This document shows, in pieces, positions 9,140 to 16,370 of a stretch of 34,889 nt of DNA. The notes under the pieces are model-generated. The model was not told the DNA's origin. It saw only the letters and a list, made by a program, of their open reading frames with translations, and did no database searches. The translations under genes and the position numbers were made by a program. The first letter of the stretch is position 1; every line of letters starts with the position of its first letter. The stretch comes from Deltaproteobacteria bacterium (GTDB taxonomy: Bacteria; Bdellovibrionota_F; JAHFAK01), in contig JAHFAK010000010.1 of assembly GCA_023250585.1 (NCBI GenBank), forward strand, positions 1-34,889. The letters are read 5' to 3'.

Positions 9140-10456
9140 CTAAAGAATCTTTGCAGCTTTTTCAGCTAAGAGAGATCTCTCTCCTTTGATGAGATTAATA
9201 TGTGCAGCAATTTCTTCTTCTTTAAATCTTTCTACTACATAGCTTAATCCGTTACTTAATGAATCAACATAGGGATTATCAATTTGATAAGGATCACCGG
9301 TAAAAACGATTTTTGTACCTTCACCTACACGAGTAATAATTGTTTTAATTTCATGAGGCGTAAGATTTTGAGCTTCATCAATAATTAAAAATTGATTCGG
9401 AATACTTCTTCCACGAATATACGTAAGTGCTTCAATTTCTACCATTCCTAATTCAATCAGTTCATGGTAACCTTTTTTAATTCGCTTGGTACGATCTTCA
9501 GTTGTAGAAAGAAGAAGTTCCATGTTATCGAAAATGGGTTGCATCCATGGTTTGAGTTTTTCTTCAAGATCACCGGGAAGGTATCCGATATCTCTACCTA
9601 GCGGGAAAATTGGTCGGGAAATAAGAAGCTTTTTATATATTCCCAAATCAATCGATGAATAAAGACCACAGGCAATTGCCAGAAGTGTTTTCCCTGTGCC
9701 TGCCATTCCCGTCATAGTTACCAGTTTAATATCGTCATCAAGAAGCATTTCAAGTGCGAATGTTTGTTCTTTATTTCGGGGATTAATTCCCCATACATGT
9801 TGTTTGAGATGCGTCAATCCTACTATTTTATTTTTCTTTTTATCAAATTTTGCCAGAGCTGATTGAGATCCTTGTTCCCTATCTTTGAGTACTAAAAATT
9901 GATTCGGGAGAAATGAATCTTCAATGTCGAGTTCGCCGTGTTGATATAATTGGTCGATTTTATCTTTGGTAACATCAATGACTTTAATACCCTCATAAAT
10001 TTCACTAAAATCTGCAACTGCCGATTTATAGTCTTCAGTACGAAGACCAAATGAGTCCGCTTTGATACGTAAGTTTATATCTTTGGTAACAAAGACGATA
10101 GTCATATTTTCGTGCTTCTCTTTAAGATATAAAGCAGTCGCGAGCATTTTGTTGTCAGGAGTTCCATTCTCGAGAGAAGCAGGAATACGTGAAATACTTT
10201 TGACTCCCAGTTCAACTTTAATCATTCCTCCATTTTCAAGAGTCACGCCTTTGGTAAGCTTTCCATTTTGACGAAATTTATCAAGTATACGCGCAAATTC
10301 CCGGGCGTTTCTTCCGATTTCATTGAGATCTTTTTTAAACTTATCGAGCTCTTCCACAACTACAATAGGAATTACCACAATATTGTCGTCGAATTTAAAA
10401 ATAGCATTGGGATCGTAGAGAATTACATTGGTATCAAGGACAAATATTTTTTTCAT
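9140..10456 (-). CDS. PIN-PhoH fusion ATPase (PhoH2/YlaK type)
   Basis: Predicted RNA helicase/ribonuclease of 438 residues with two domains. The N-terminal PIN domain begins KKIFVLDTNVILYDP, with the first acidic residue at D8 and further acidic positions near E35 and D126 (FVTKD). The C-terminal PhoH ATPase has Walker A TGMAGTGKT (249-257) and Walker B LIIDEAQN (357-364). PhoH2 proteins of this design unwind and cut RNA in mycobacteria, where a small upstream antitoxin gene is usual; none is visible here. ATG 10456 is preceded by AGGAG, and a TATAAT-like -10 lies at 10482-10487 without a well-spaced -35. It follows uppP on the same strand. Confidence 0.93.
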   Translation of the reverse strand: MKKIFVLDTNVILYDPNAIFKFDDNIVVIPIVVVEELDKFKKDLNEIGRNAREFARILDKFRQNGKLTKGVTLENGGMIKVELGVKSISRIPASLENGTPDNKMLATALYLKEKHENMTIVFVTKDINLRIKADSFGLRTEDYKSAVADFSEIYEGIKVIDVTKDKIDQLYQHGELDIEDSFLPNQFLVLKDREQGSQSALAKFDKKKNKIVGLTHLKQHVWGINPRNKEQTFALEMLLDDDIKLVTMTGMAGTGKTLLAIACGLYSSIDLGIYKKLLISRPIFPLGRDIGYLPGDLEEKLKPWMQPIFDNMELLLSTTEDRTKRIKKGYHELIELGMVEIEALTYIRGRSIPNQFLIIDEAQNLTPHEIKTIITRVGEGTKIVFTGDPYQIDNPYVDSLSNGLSYVVERFKEEEIAAHINLIKGERSLLAEKAAKIL

Positions 10457-10522
10457 AGAAATATAACTCCTTTCTCATCTCATTATAGTATAGAACATTT
10501 TATGCAAGGAATAAAGAGAGAT

Positions 10523-11293
10523 CTAATAGATACAAAATTTAATAAAGAGAAAACCCAAAATTATTCGATAGTATCCAAAAATCGCAAAGCCATGATTTTC
10601 AAGCAATCTGAGAAACAATTTTACTGCAATCCATGCTGATATAAAGGCAATCAGAGATCCAAACGAGAGAAGCATGATTTCATGTTGCGCTACAATAACC
10701 GGTGTTTTTAATAAGTCGTATCCTGAAGCCGCAAACATAGTAGGAATAGCCAAAAGAAAAGAAAATTCAGTAGCTTGTTTTTTATCAAATCCATTAAATA
10801 TTCCGCCAATAATACTGGCCGCGGCCCTTGATACTCCGGGAATTACCGCAATACTTTGAAAAAGACCTATACAAAAGGCATTTTTGTAGGAAATGTCTTC
10901 AAGATTTGTATTTTTCTTTGCAGTATGAGCAATCTTTTTATCGAGTAGTATGAGTAGTATCCCTCCAACGATAAGAGCTACAGAAACCACGAGAGGATTA
11001 AATAAATAGGCTTTAATCGTTTTGTATGCGACAAAACCAATAACTGCAGCAGGAATAAATGCTACCAGTAATTTTTTATACAGTGTAATATTACGGAGAA
11101 ATTTACGTGCATATAAAAACACAATCGCAGAAATCGCTCCTTGTTGAATTGCAATTTCAAATGTTTTTAAAAATTCATCATTATGGAGTTTTAGAAGGGA
11201 TGAGGTTAAAATCATATGACCTGTCGAAGAAATCGGCAAAAACTCAGTTAACCCTTCTACTACGCTGATAATTGTTGCTTCAAAAAAATTCAT
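10523..11293 (-). CDS. uppP: Undecaprenyl-diphosphatase UppP (BacA)
   Basis: Dephosphorylates undecaprenyl pyrophosphate to regenerate the lipid carrier for peptidoglycan and surface polymers. The 256-residue hydrophobic protein carries both family motifs: VVEGLTEFLPISSTGHMIL (residues 11-29) with the two catalytic-region glutamates, and PGVSRAAASIIGG. About eight membrane segments are expected. The start at ATG 11293 has no clear Shine-Dalgarno site. A long inverted repeat (11309-11414) lies between it and the upstream tRNA-Ser gene. Confidence 0.95.
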   Translation of the reverse strand: MNFFEATIISVVEGLTEFLPISSTGHMILTSSLLKLHNDEFLKTFEIAIQQGAISAIVFLYARKFLRNITLYKKLLVAFIPAAVIGFVAYKTIKAYLFNPLVVSVALIVGGILLILLDKKIAHTAKKNTNLEDISYKNAFCIGLFQSIAVIPGVSRAAASIIGGIFNGFDKKQATEFSFLLAIPTMFAASGYDLLKTPVIVAQHEIMLLSFGSLIAFISAWIAVKLFLRLLENHGFAIFGYYRIILGFLFIKFCIY

Positions 11294-11308
11294 ATAATTT
11301 TTTATTTA

Positions 11309-11414
11309 ATGGCGAGAGATGTATTCGAAAAGAATATATTTAAATTTTGCTCAGTGAAGTTTTATAAGAGGAAGCAAATTTTAATATATTTTTTTTGAAT
11401 ACATCTCTCGCCAT
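11309..11414. repeat. Long intergenic inverted repeat 2 (tRNA-Ser-uppP gap)
   Basis: Outer arms 11309-11326 and 11397-11414 are perfect 18-base inverted copies. Inward the pairing continues imperfectly to about 11351 and 11373, giving roughly 43-base arms with an A/T-rich inner half and a 21-base loop. It begins 14 bases after the tRNA-Ser 3' end in the direction of transcription and could end or protect that transcript. Like repeat 1, its left arm is G-rich, contains AGATGT followed shortly by TTC, and then runs into an A/T tract. Confidence 0.85.
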
Positions 11415-11427
11415 ACTTCTCAAACTT

Positions 11428-11517
11428 CGGAGAGAGCGGGATTCGAACCCGCGGTGCGCTTTTACACGCACACACGATTTCCAATCGTGCACCTTCAGCC
11501 ATCTCGGTCATCTCTCC
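11428..11517 (-). tRNA. tRNA-Ser (GGA)
   Basis: Folds as a class II tRNA on the minus strand. The acceptor stem is GGAGAGA (rc of 11511-11517) with TCTCTCC (rc of 11429-11435), and the discriminator is G at 11428. The anticodon stem is CACGA/TCGTG around TTGGAAA, so the anticodon is GGA (11480-11482), reading UCC/UCU. A long variable arm is present and the T arm has GGGTTCGAATCC. CCA is not encoded. The gene stands alone between the secreted-protein gene and uppP. Confidence 0.96.
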
Positions 11518-11654
11518 ATGAAAAAAAGAATTGTATAGAAAAAGTGGAGAAAGTAAAGGACCTCAATAGTTGGATAAAAATCGATTTTCTTTATTCGTTT
11601 TCTGGTTATAATTCCTTGAATAGAGGAAGTTTAAAGTATCCTAAAACTTCAAGT

Positions 11655-12983
11655 TTAATGAATGGTCTGTTGGGTGAGCGGGTTAGTGATAACTTGAACA
11701 GAATAAACATCAGTATCAGATTTCCCATATGTCTTCCTATCAAAAATCAATTCGATTGCTTGCGTATTGTCAGTATTTGGGATATGCAAAGATAGTTTGT
11801 TTCCTTCTATTGATTCTGGCTTAATAGATTGCCACCCTTTTAGCGTATGAAAATTGTCAGAATTGCGTAATTTGTTAAGAACCTTTACTTTGGTTGATCT
11901 GTCGTCATTTTGTGGAGGTTTAATGAAAATTAGACTTCTCTCAGTATAAAATCTTATATAGGGATACATATAAACTGTGTCTCCTGTCACAAACATTAAA
12001 AATAACTGATTCTTTCTCTTTTTAATAAGTTCTTTTAATGTTATGAAACTCAAAGCAAGTATATATTCTTTCGGATATGTCTGTGGAACAAATCCTCCTT
12101 TATTCTCGAAATCTTCAAAGGTAAGAAGCTCTTGAGTACTCAATGCTCTCTTCAAAAGATTTTGTAAGCCTGAAGCATCTTTAATATCTTCAAAGTATCT
12201 ACAGCTTCTACCCTGTTCCAATTTTACTGCTAGTTCACCTCGTTCCGATTTTATTGCTAATTCACCTTTGTTATTTTCAAAAAAACAAGCAAGATTAAGT
12301 GACATCCAGTTACCGAAATAATCTTTATGATCTTTCTGACAGTACTTTTCCGTTTCTCGTACTTTATCAAAACACACATTAATTACATAATTAGTTGGAT
12401 CAGCCTGAGCAGTATGAGACATAAGAAATTCAATAGTATCGGTTGCTGGAGGTGGTTTTTGTGTTATGGTTATTAGAGTAATTGTTCCTATTATAGCTTT
12501 CTTTTTATCCCACGCTCCTACAAAATTTTTAATCCCAGTTTTAGCTGTATCTGAAGGAGTTATGGTAACTTTAGCAGCAGTATCTTCGTAGATAACCATT
12601 GCAAGACTTTTTTCTTTTCCTGTAACCTTGAGCGTACTTCCCTCAAACGCTTTTCTAGGATCATCGGTTTTTTTATAGGCAATAGTTATTATAATCGCAT
12701 CGTCTCTGGCACATTTTCCTTCAGTTGAGAGTTTCAGAGTGCATTCATTTGTTAAGGCGTTCCCACACCACGTTCCGTTAAGTTTTGTTTTCTCATCTTC
12801 TTCCTGAAGTTGTGGTTTGGGAGGCGGTGGTGTGCTCTCTTTCTTCTTTTCCTTTGGAGAAGCTGCTGGCGGCTTAGAAGCATTTTTTTTTGAACTACCA
12901 CTATCCTCCTGTGCATAAGCTATACTATGTAACGATATAAGTACTATACAGAAAATAATATACTTTCTCGTAAAACTTTTCAT
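11655..12983 (-). CDS. Secreted protein of unknown function, paralogue of the next gene
   Basis: I do not recognise a named family. The 442-residue protein opens with a signal peptide (MKSFTRKYIIFCIVLISLHS, probable cleavage after AYA). Next come a charged Pro/Lys linker, a Cys-containing N-terminal part (KLNGTWCGNALTNECTLKL) and a C-terminal half shared with the adjacent gene at 13033-14262. Shared motifs include DPTNYVIN, SLNLACF, TYPKEY with a leucine-rich helix, and KGWQSIKPESI followed by LSLHIPNT. A near-tandem internal repeat KGELAIKSERGELAVK lies mid-protein. GAGGAG precedes ATG 12983. The pair looks like a tandem duplication that then gained different N-termini; both are probably exported. 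Confidence 0.8.
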   Translation of the reverse strand: MKSFTRKYIIFCIVLISLHSIAYAQEDSGSSKKNASKPPAASPKEKKKESTPPPPKPQLQEEDEKTKLNGTWCGNALTNECTLKLSTEGKCARDDAIIITIAYKKTDDPRKAFEGSTLKVTGKEKSLAMVIYEDTAAKVTITPSDTAKTGIKNFVGAWDKKKAIIGTITLITITQKPPPATDTIEFLMSHTAQADPTNYVINVCFDKVRETEKYCQKDHKDYFGNWMSLNLACFFENNKGELAIKSERGELAVKLEQGRSCRYFEDIKDASGLQNLLKRALSTQELLTFEDFENKGGFVPQTYPKEYILALSFITLKELIKKRKNQLFLMFVTGDTVYMYPYIRFYTERSLIFIKPPQNDDRSTKVKVLNKLRNSDNFHTLKGWQSIKPESIEGNKLSLHIPNTDNTQAIELIFDRKTYGKSDTDVYSVQVITNPLTQQTIH

Positions 12984-13032
12984 TGGTAACTCCTCGTGAT
13001 GATGTATTTTATTATAAAATAATTAGTCATTT

Positions 13033-14262
13033 TTACTTCTTAACCACTGGTAAATCAATGACTTGAAAGGAATAAACATTGGTATTTGATTTCTCAAATG
13101 TATTTTTATCAATAGTCAATACGAGTGCTTTGGTATTCTCAGTATTAGGGATACTCAGAGATAGCTCATTATCGCTGATTGATTCTGGTTTGATAGATTG
13201 CCACTGTTTTGGTGTGTTAAAATTGGTTAGTCTGTTGAACAGTTTTATTTTTGTTATTAGATCATTTTTTTGAGGAGGTTTAATGAGAAGAACACTACTT
13301 GTATCATAAATTTTTATAGCGGAATTGAATATCAAGTGATCCCATGCTTCATGAAGCATCAATTGATATCGAGATCTCCCTGCAGTAGTCAGTTGATCTA
13401 AAGTTTGGAATGCTAATGAAAGCTTATATTCTTTAGGATATGATAAAGGAATGAAACCTGTTGTATCAACAAAATCTTTAAATGTTCTAAGATCTTTTTG
13501 GGCGTTTGCAGTTGCTAATAGATCAGTCAAGGAAGCTTTATTTGGAAGATCGGTAAATCGCTGACATTTTTTTTCATTCCATTTTTTTTCTATTAATGCC
13601 TTACCTTTTTTTTCTTGAAAACAAGCGAGATTAAGTGAGATCCAATAGTTGTCATAGTTCTTTTTACAATCTTTCTTATTTTTATCGTCCACACACCTGT
13701 TAATCACATAATCAGTGGGATCTGCCTTATCTAGATTGTTGAGAAGATAATCTACTGTTATTTGAGGTTCTGGAGGAGGAGCAGGAGGTCTAGCGGGTGC
13801 TGGGTTCACTATTCCTGGAGGAGAATCCGGGTTACTAGTTATTATTGTTACTGTAGGTCCTTTAGATCCTCCTAAAGGAGGAGGAGCAGGAGGAGTTGTT
13901 GCCTCTGGCGTAATTTCCACTACTACAGGAGGATTTCCAGATCCAGCTGTGCCTTCTGATGATACGGGTACTACAGGAGCAGTAGCAGGTTCTCCTTGTG
14001 GAGGAGGAGAACTTGGTTGCGGAGGTGGAACAGCAGGTGGCGGTGGTGTCTTTCCTTCTTCTTTTTGTTCTTTCGGCTTTTCTTTTTCAGAACTTACTGG
14101 AGGCGTTTTTGGAGGTGCTTTCTTATCAGGTGCTTTATTGTCTACAACCTGTGTTTTTTCTTTTTTTTTGTTTGTATCTTGTTGCGATGATTTACAGGTT
14201 ACTAACAGAAGAGCAAAAGAAACAACAAAAATGATGATACTTATTTTTCTTATGGTACTCAT
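13033..14262 (-). CDS. Proline-rich lipoprotein of unknown function, paralogue of its neighbour
   Basis: The ATG at 14262 follows GGAGGG by five bases and is preferred over the in-frame GTG at 14274. The start MSTIRKISIIIFVVSFALLL followed by VTC gives a lipobox-like L-V-T-C with Cys23, so lipid attachment is likely. Residues about 30-170 are a Pro/Lys/Glu-rich linker (many PPP runs) suited to crossing a wall or periplasm. The C-terminal 230 residues match the neighbouring secreted protein (DPTDYVIN, WISLNLACF, SYPKEYKLSLAF, QWQSIKPESI, LSLSIPNT). No known domain is recognised. The polyproline runs would make its translation dependent on EF-P, which is encoded about 1 kb upstream. Confidence 0.8.
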   Translation of the reverse strand: MSTIRKISIIIFVVSFALLLVTCKSSQQDTNKKKEKTQVVDNKAPDKKAPPKTPPVSSEKEKPKEQKEEGKTPPPPAVPPPQPSSPPPQGEPATAPVVPVSSEGTAGSGNPPVVVEITPEATTPPAPPPLGGSKGPTVTIITSNPDSPPGIVNPAPARPPAPPPEPQITVDYLLNNLDKADPTDYVINRCVDDKNKKDCKKNYDNYWISLNLACFQEKKGKALIEKKWNEKKCQRFTDLPNKASLTDLLATANAQKDLRTFKDFVDTTGFIPLSYPKEYKLSLAFQTLDQLTTAGRSRYQLMLHEAWDHLIFNSAIKIYDTSSVLLIKPPQKNDLITKIKLFNRLTNFNTPKQWQSIKPESISDNELSLSIPNTENTKALVLTIDKNTFEKSNTNVYSFQVIDLPVVKK

Positions 14263-14343
14263 TGCACCCTCCACAAACTATAAGTATGCAATTTCTATGC
14301 CAATATAAGAGATTGAAAATGGGTAAACATATTAATCAGTTAG

Positions 14344-14371
14344 GTTCTATATAATTCTATATAAATAGAAC
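14344..14371. repeat. Small AT-rich hairpin after tlyA
   Basis: GTTCTAT (14344-14350) pairs with ATAGAAC (14365-14371) around a 14-base A/T loop. It lies 23 bases beyond the tlyA stop in the direction of transcription and upstream of the lipoprotein gene. It lacks a T tract, so a terminator role is only possible. Confidence 0.3.
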
Positions 14372-14393
14372 GTTGGGTCAACTATGTCTCACC

Positions 14394-15161
14394 TTAAGTA
14401 CATTTTGTTTGTACATAGATTAATACTTCTTCGTTTTTTCTTGTATTCTGGCGAGGAGATTCGGTCCATCCTTTAATAAAAAAGAATTGCTTCAGAAATG
14501 TCATAAATTCTTCTAAACATGAGAGAAGTATGTTTTTATCTCGTACAATTCCACCTTTACCTACGTTATTTTTGCCTACTTCAAATTGTGGTTTAAAAAG
14601 CATAATAATGTGGGCATTGTCTTTTAAAAAGGGAATAACAGCTGGAATAACTAAACGAAGAGATATGAATGATACATCAATAACTATTAAATCACAGGGA
14701 TGAGTGATTAGATTTTGTTCAAAATTTCGAATATTGGTCTTTTCAAATACGTGTACTCGTGAATCATTGCGAAGTTTAGGATCAAGTTGGCCATATCCGA
14801 CATCAATTGCATAAACGAATATTGCTCCATTTTGTAAAAGGCAATCGGTAAAGCCTCCGGTGGAAACTCCAACATCCATACAGATGAAATTGGTAACATC
14901 TATTTTGAATGTAGTAAGAGCATGAAACAACTTAACTCCACCAAAGCTTACATACGGTATTGGTCTTTTGATATAAATTTTATCATCACTTTTTACTGCA
15001 CACCCTGCTTTGGTAATTTTTTTTTCATTAACAAAAACACTACCGCTCAAGATAAGGGCCTGGGCCTTTGATTTAGTTAATTGAGTATTAGTTTGAATAA
15101 GAAAGTCATCAAGTCGAATTTTTTGAATACGCTTTTTATGCTCTTTCAATATATTTTCCAT
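14394..15161 (-). CDS. tlyA: TlyA-family rRNA 2'-O-methyltransferase
   Basis: Predicted SAM-dependent methyltransferase of 16S/23S rRNA (cytidine 2'-O). The 255-residue protein has an N-terminal S4 RNA-binding domain (RLDDFLIQTNTQLTKSKAQA, residues about 16-75) and an FtsJ-like methyltransferase domain with the SAM motif DVGVSTGGFTD (96-106). Later motifs DVSFISLRLVIPA and LFKPQFEVGK are typical of TlyA. Family members were first named hemolysins, but rRNA modification is the established activity. The ATG at 15161 lies inside the end of efp (26-base overlap), so the two are cotranscribed; both act on the ribosome. Confidence 0.92.
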   Translation of the reverse strand: MENILKEHKKRIQKIRLDDFLIQTNTQLTKSKAQALILSGSVFVNEKKITKAGCAVKSDDKIYIKRPIPYVSFGGVKLFHALTTFKIDVTNFICMDVGVSTGGFTDCLLQNGAIFVYAIDVGYGQLDPKLRNDSRVHVFEKTNIRNFEQNLITHPCDLIVIDVSFISLRLVIPAVIPFLKDNAHIIMLFKPQFEVGKNNVGKGGIVRDKNILLSCLEEFMTFLKQFFFIKGWTESPRQNTRKNEEVLIYVQTKCT

Positions 15162-15696
15162 TCTCAGTGTTAACTTTTATGAGCTCACCTTCTTTAACGA
15201 ATTGAGGAACCTGCACGACAAGTCCTGTTTCTAGAGTTGCAGGTTTAGTAGAACCTGATTGTGTTGCTCCTTTTAAAAAAGGTTCTGTTGCGACTACTTT
15301 TAACGTAACTGCCATTGGTAACTCAATCCCAACAGGATTACCTTCATGAAAAGTTACGCGAATTTTTTCATTGTGAACAAGATAGAGAACGCTTTCATCG
15401 AGAACTTCTTTGTGAATCGGTAACTGATCAAAGGTTTGAAGATCCATAAAGTAATAATCTTCCCCTTCGTTATAAATATATTCCATTTCTTTTTCGTTCA
15501 GTTGAGCTTTTTCTACTTTTTCGGTTGAGCCGAAACGTTGCTCAGTTTGGCTTCCATCGGACAATTTTCTTAATTTAGTCTGAACCATTCCTCGCCAGTT
15601 GCCGGGCGTAACATGAACGAGTTTCATTATTTTGTATAACTCATTGTTATGCATAATCACATGGCCTACACGTAGTTGTGTTGCAGCTAATAACAT
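15136..15696 (-). CDS. efp: Elongation factor P with a non-lysine tip
   Basis: Relieves ribosome stalling at proline runs. The ATG at 15696 is preceded by GGAGG at good spacing and gives 186 residues, the canonical length; the frame reaches back to a TTG at 15708. All three OB/KOW regions are present, ending GLVVQVPQFVKEGELIKVNT. At the functional loop, where many EF-P proteins have PGKG with a modified Lys (or Arg), this one reads HVTPGNWRGMVQTKL, with Asn at the modified position and Arg two residues later, without a length change. Lysylation by EpmA or rhamnosylation at that exact residue is therefore not possible. A candidate promoter lies at 15732-15760; tlyA follows in the same transcript. 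Confidence 0.95.
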   Translation of the reverse strand: MLLAATQLRVGHVIMHNNELYKIMKLVHVTPGNWRGMVQTKLRKLSDGSQTEQRFGSTEKVEKAQLNEKEMEYIYNEGEDYYFMDLQTFDQLPIHKEVLDESVLYLVHNEKIRVTFHEGNPVGIELPMAVTLKVVATEPFLKGATQSGSTKPATLETGLVVQVPQFVKEGELIKVNTENGKYIERA

Positions 15697-15731
15697 AAAA
15701 ACCTCCAAATTTTTAATTTTTTTACAGCAAA

Positions 15732-15760
15732 AATGTAGCTAAGTATTTAAAAATAATCAA
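15732..15760 (-). promoter_or_regulatory. Candidate promoter of efp-tlyA
   Basis: On the minus strand TTGATT (15755-15760) and TACATT (15732-15737) are spaced by 17 bases. Transcription would begin about 30 bases before the efp ATG, with GGAGG in the leader. Assigned by eye. Confidence 0.45.
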
Positions 15761-15800
15761 CTTTTTATTTATAAAAAAAATAATCGTTCAGTTTCGTTAA

Positions 15801-15830
15801 TTTTTTGCCTGTTTTTGCCTGTTTTTGCCT
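15801..15830. repeat. Three tandem 10-base repeats upstream of efp
   Basis: Three successive decamers of the form GTTTTTGCCT (the first begins with T). They lie about 40-75 bases upstream of the predicted efp -35 element and could be an upstream activator site or a slippage product. Confidence 0.8.
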
Positions 15831-15920
15831 AATATTTAAAATTAAGTTTAATAATTTCAATACGTTAAGTCGTAATTATTTATTAGTTGCCAAGAAGTAA
15901 AATAGTGTTACTATATACTT

Positions 15921-16004
15921 CTCTACATAAAAGTAGTTTCATTTTTAACCCCCAGAGCCGATTTTGCTCTTACTCACCAAAATGAAGAGCAAAATCGGTT
16001 TTTT
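15921..16004 (+). ncRNA. Candidate small RNA or attenuated leader upstream of the NifU-type gene
   Basis: A promoter-like pair TTGCCA (15887-15892) and TACTAT (15909-15914), spaced 16 bases, would start an RNA near 15921 that ends at the strong terminator at 16004, about 84 bases long. It contains CTCTACATAAAAGTAG, a possible short 5' hairpin. It may be a free small RNA or a transcription-attenuating leader of the NifU-thiN unit. No known family is recognised; the call rests on the promoter and terminator alone. Confidence 0.35.
15958..16004 (+). terminator. Strong intrinsic terminator without a preceding gene
   Basis: A perfect 14-base stem (15958-15971 with 15985-15998), 13-base loop and six Ts directly after (15999-16004). 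The T tract shows it acts on plus-strand transcripts, yet the nearest gene to the left, efp, is on the other strand. Confidence 0.85.
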
Positions 16005-16125
16005 AATTTCTACGCCTCAAAAAGCCTCATTTTCAAGAACTTTACTTTTAGAAAAAGATTATTATATATAATTTATATAATAATTGCTACAGTTTATTAT
16101 ATCATACCGTGAGAAGGGAGTTTTC

Positions 16126-16350
16126 ATGTTAGAAGAACGAGTACGAGAAGTCATTGATGAAGTTCGACCAATGCTTGAAGCTGATGGTGGAGGAATTAAT
16201 CTTGAAGAAGTAACAGCCGATGGAGTTGTTAAAGTTAAACTAATAGGAGCTTGTGGAAGTTGCCCGAGCTCATTGTATACATTAAAACTAGGTATTGAAC
16301 GTAAACTGAAAGAAGCAATCCCGGAGATTAAAGAAGTCATCGCTCTATAA
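16126..16350 (+). CDS. NifU C-terminal-domain iron-sulfur scaffold protein
   Basis: A 74-residue NifU-like (Nfu) domain that carries and delivers iron-sulfur clusters. The motif CGSCPSS supplies the CxxC pair that bridges a cluster between two subunits, and RPMLEADGGGINLEEV is the typical N-terminal part. The open frame reaches back to 16084, but the ATG at 16126 follows GAAGGGAG and matches the usual domain start. The 20-base gap to the thiamine pyrophosphokinase gene suggests cotranscription. Likely clients in the window include the radical SAM protein HemN. It has no A-type domain, so it is the short form. Confidence 0.93.
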   Translation: MLEERVREVIDEVRPMLEADGGGINLEEVTADGVVKVKLIGACGSCPSSLYTLKLGIERKLKEAIPEIKEVIAL

Positions 16351-16370
16351 AAATCATCGAGAGATGTACC

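Larger units (their letters stand above)
15709..16125. other. 417-base divergent intergenic region between efp and the NifU-type gene
   Basis: No credible protein-coding gene. From left to right it holds the efp promoter (15732-15760), the tandem decamers (15801-15830), a plus-strand promoter-like site (15887-15914), a strong plus-strand terminator hairpin (15958-16004), and an A/T-rich stretch (about 16040-16100) suitable for the promoter of the NifU-type gene. The terminator faces the same way as the downstream gene and has no gene ahead of it. Confidence 0.7.

Noticed and set aside
11626-11650. GAAGTTT/AAACTTC hairpin after the secreted-protein gene as a terminator
   Set aside because: A 7-base AT-rich stem without a T tract on the minus strand is too weak to call.
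13949-14308. Gly/Cys-rich plus-strand frames opposite the lipoprotein's proline-rich linker
   Set aside because: They are the complement of Pro codons (CCN/NGG), an expected artefact of the linker.
14394-15161. Hemolysin label for TlyA
   Set aside because: The S4 plus FtsJ-like domain order indicates rRNA methylation; the hemolysin name is historical.
16351-16370. Possible THI-box riboswitch ahead of thiN
   Set aside because: The gap is only 20 bases and the upstream region shows no THI-box core sequence.
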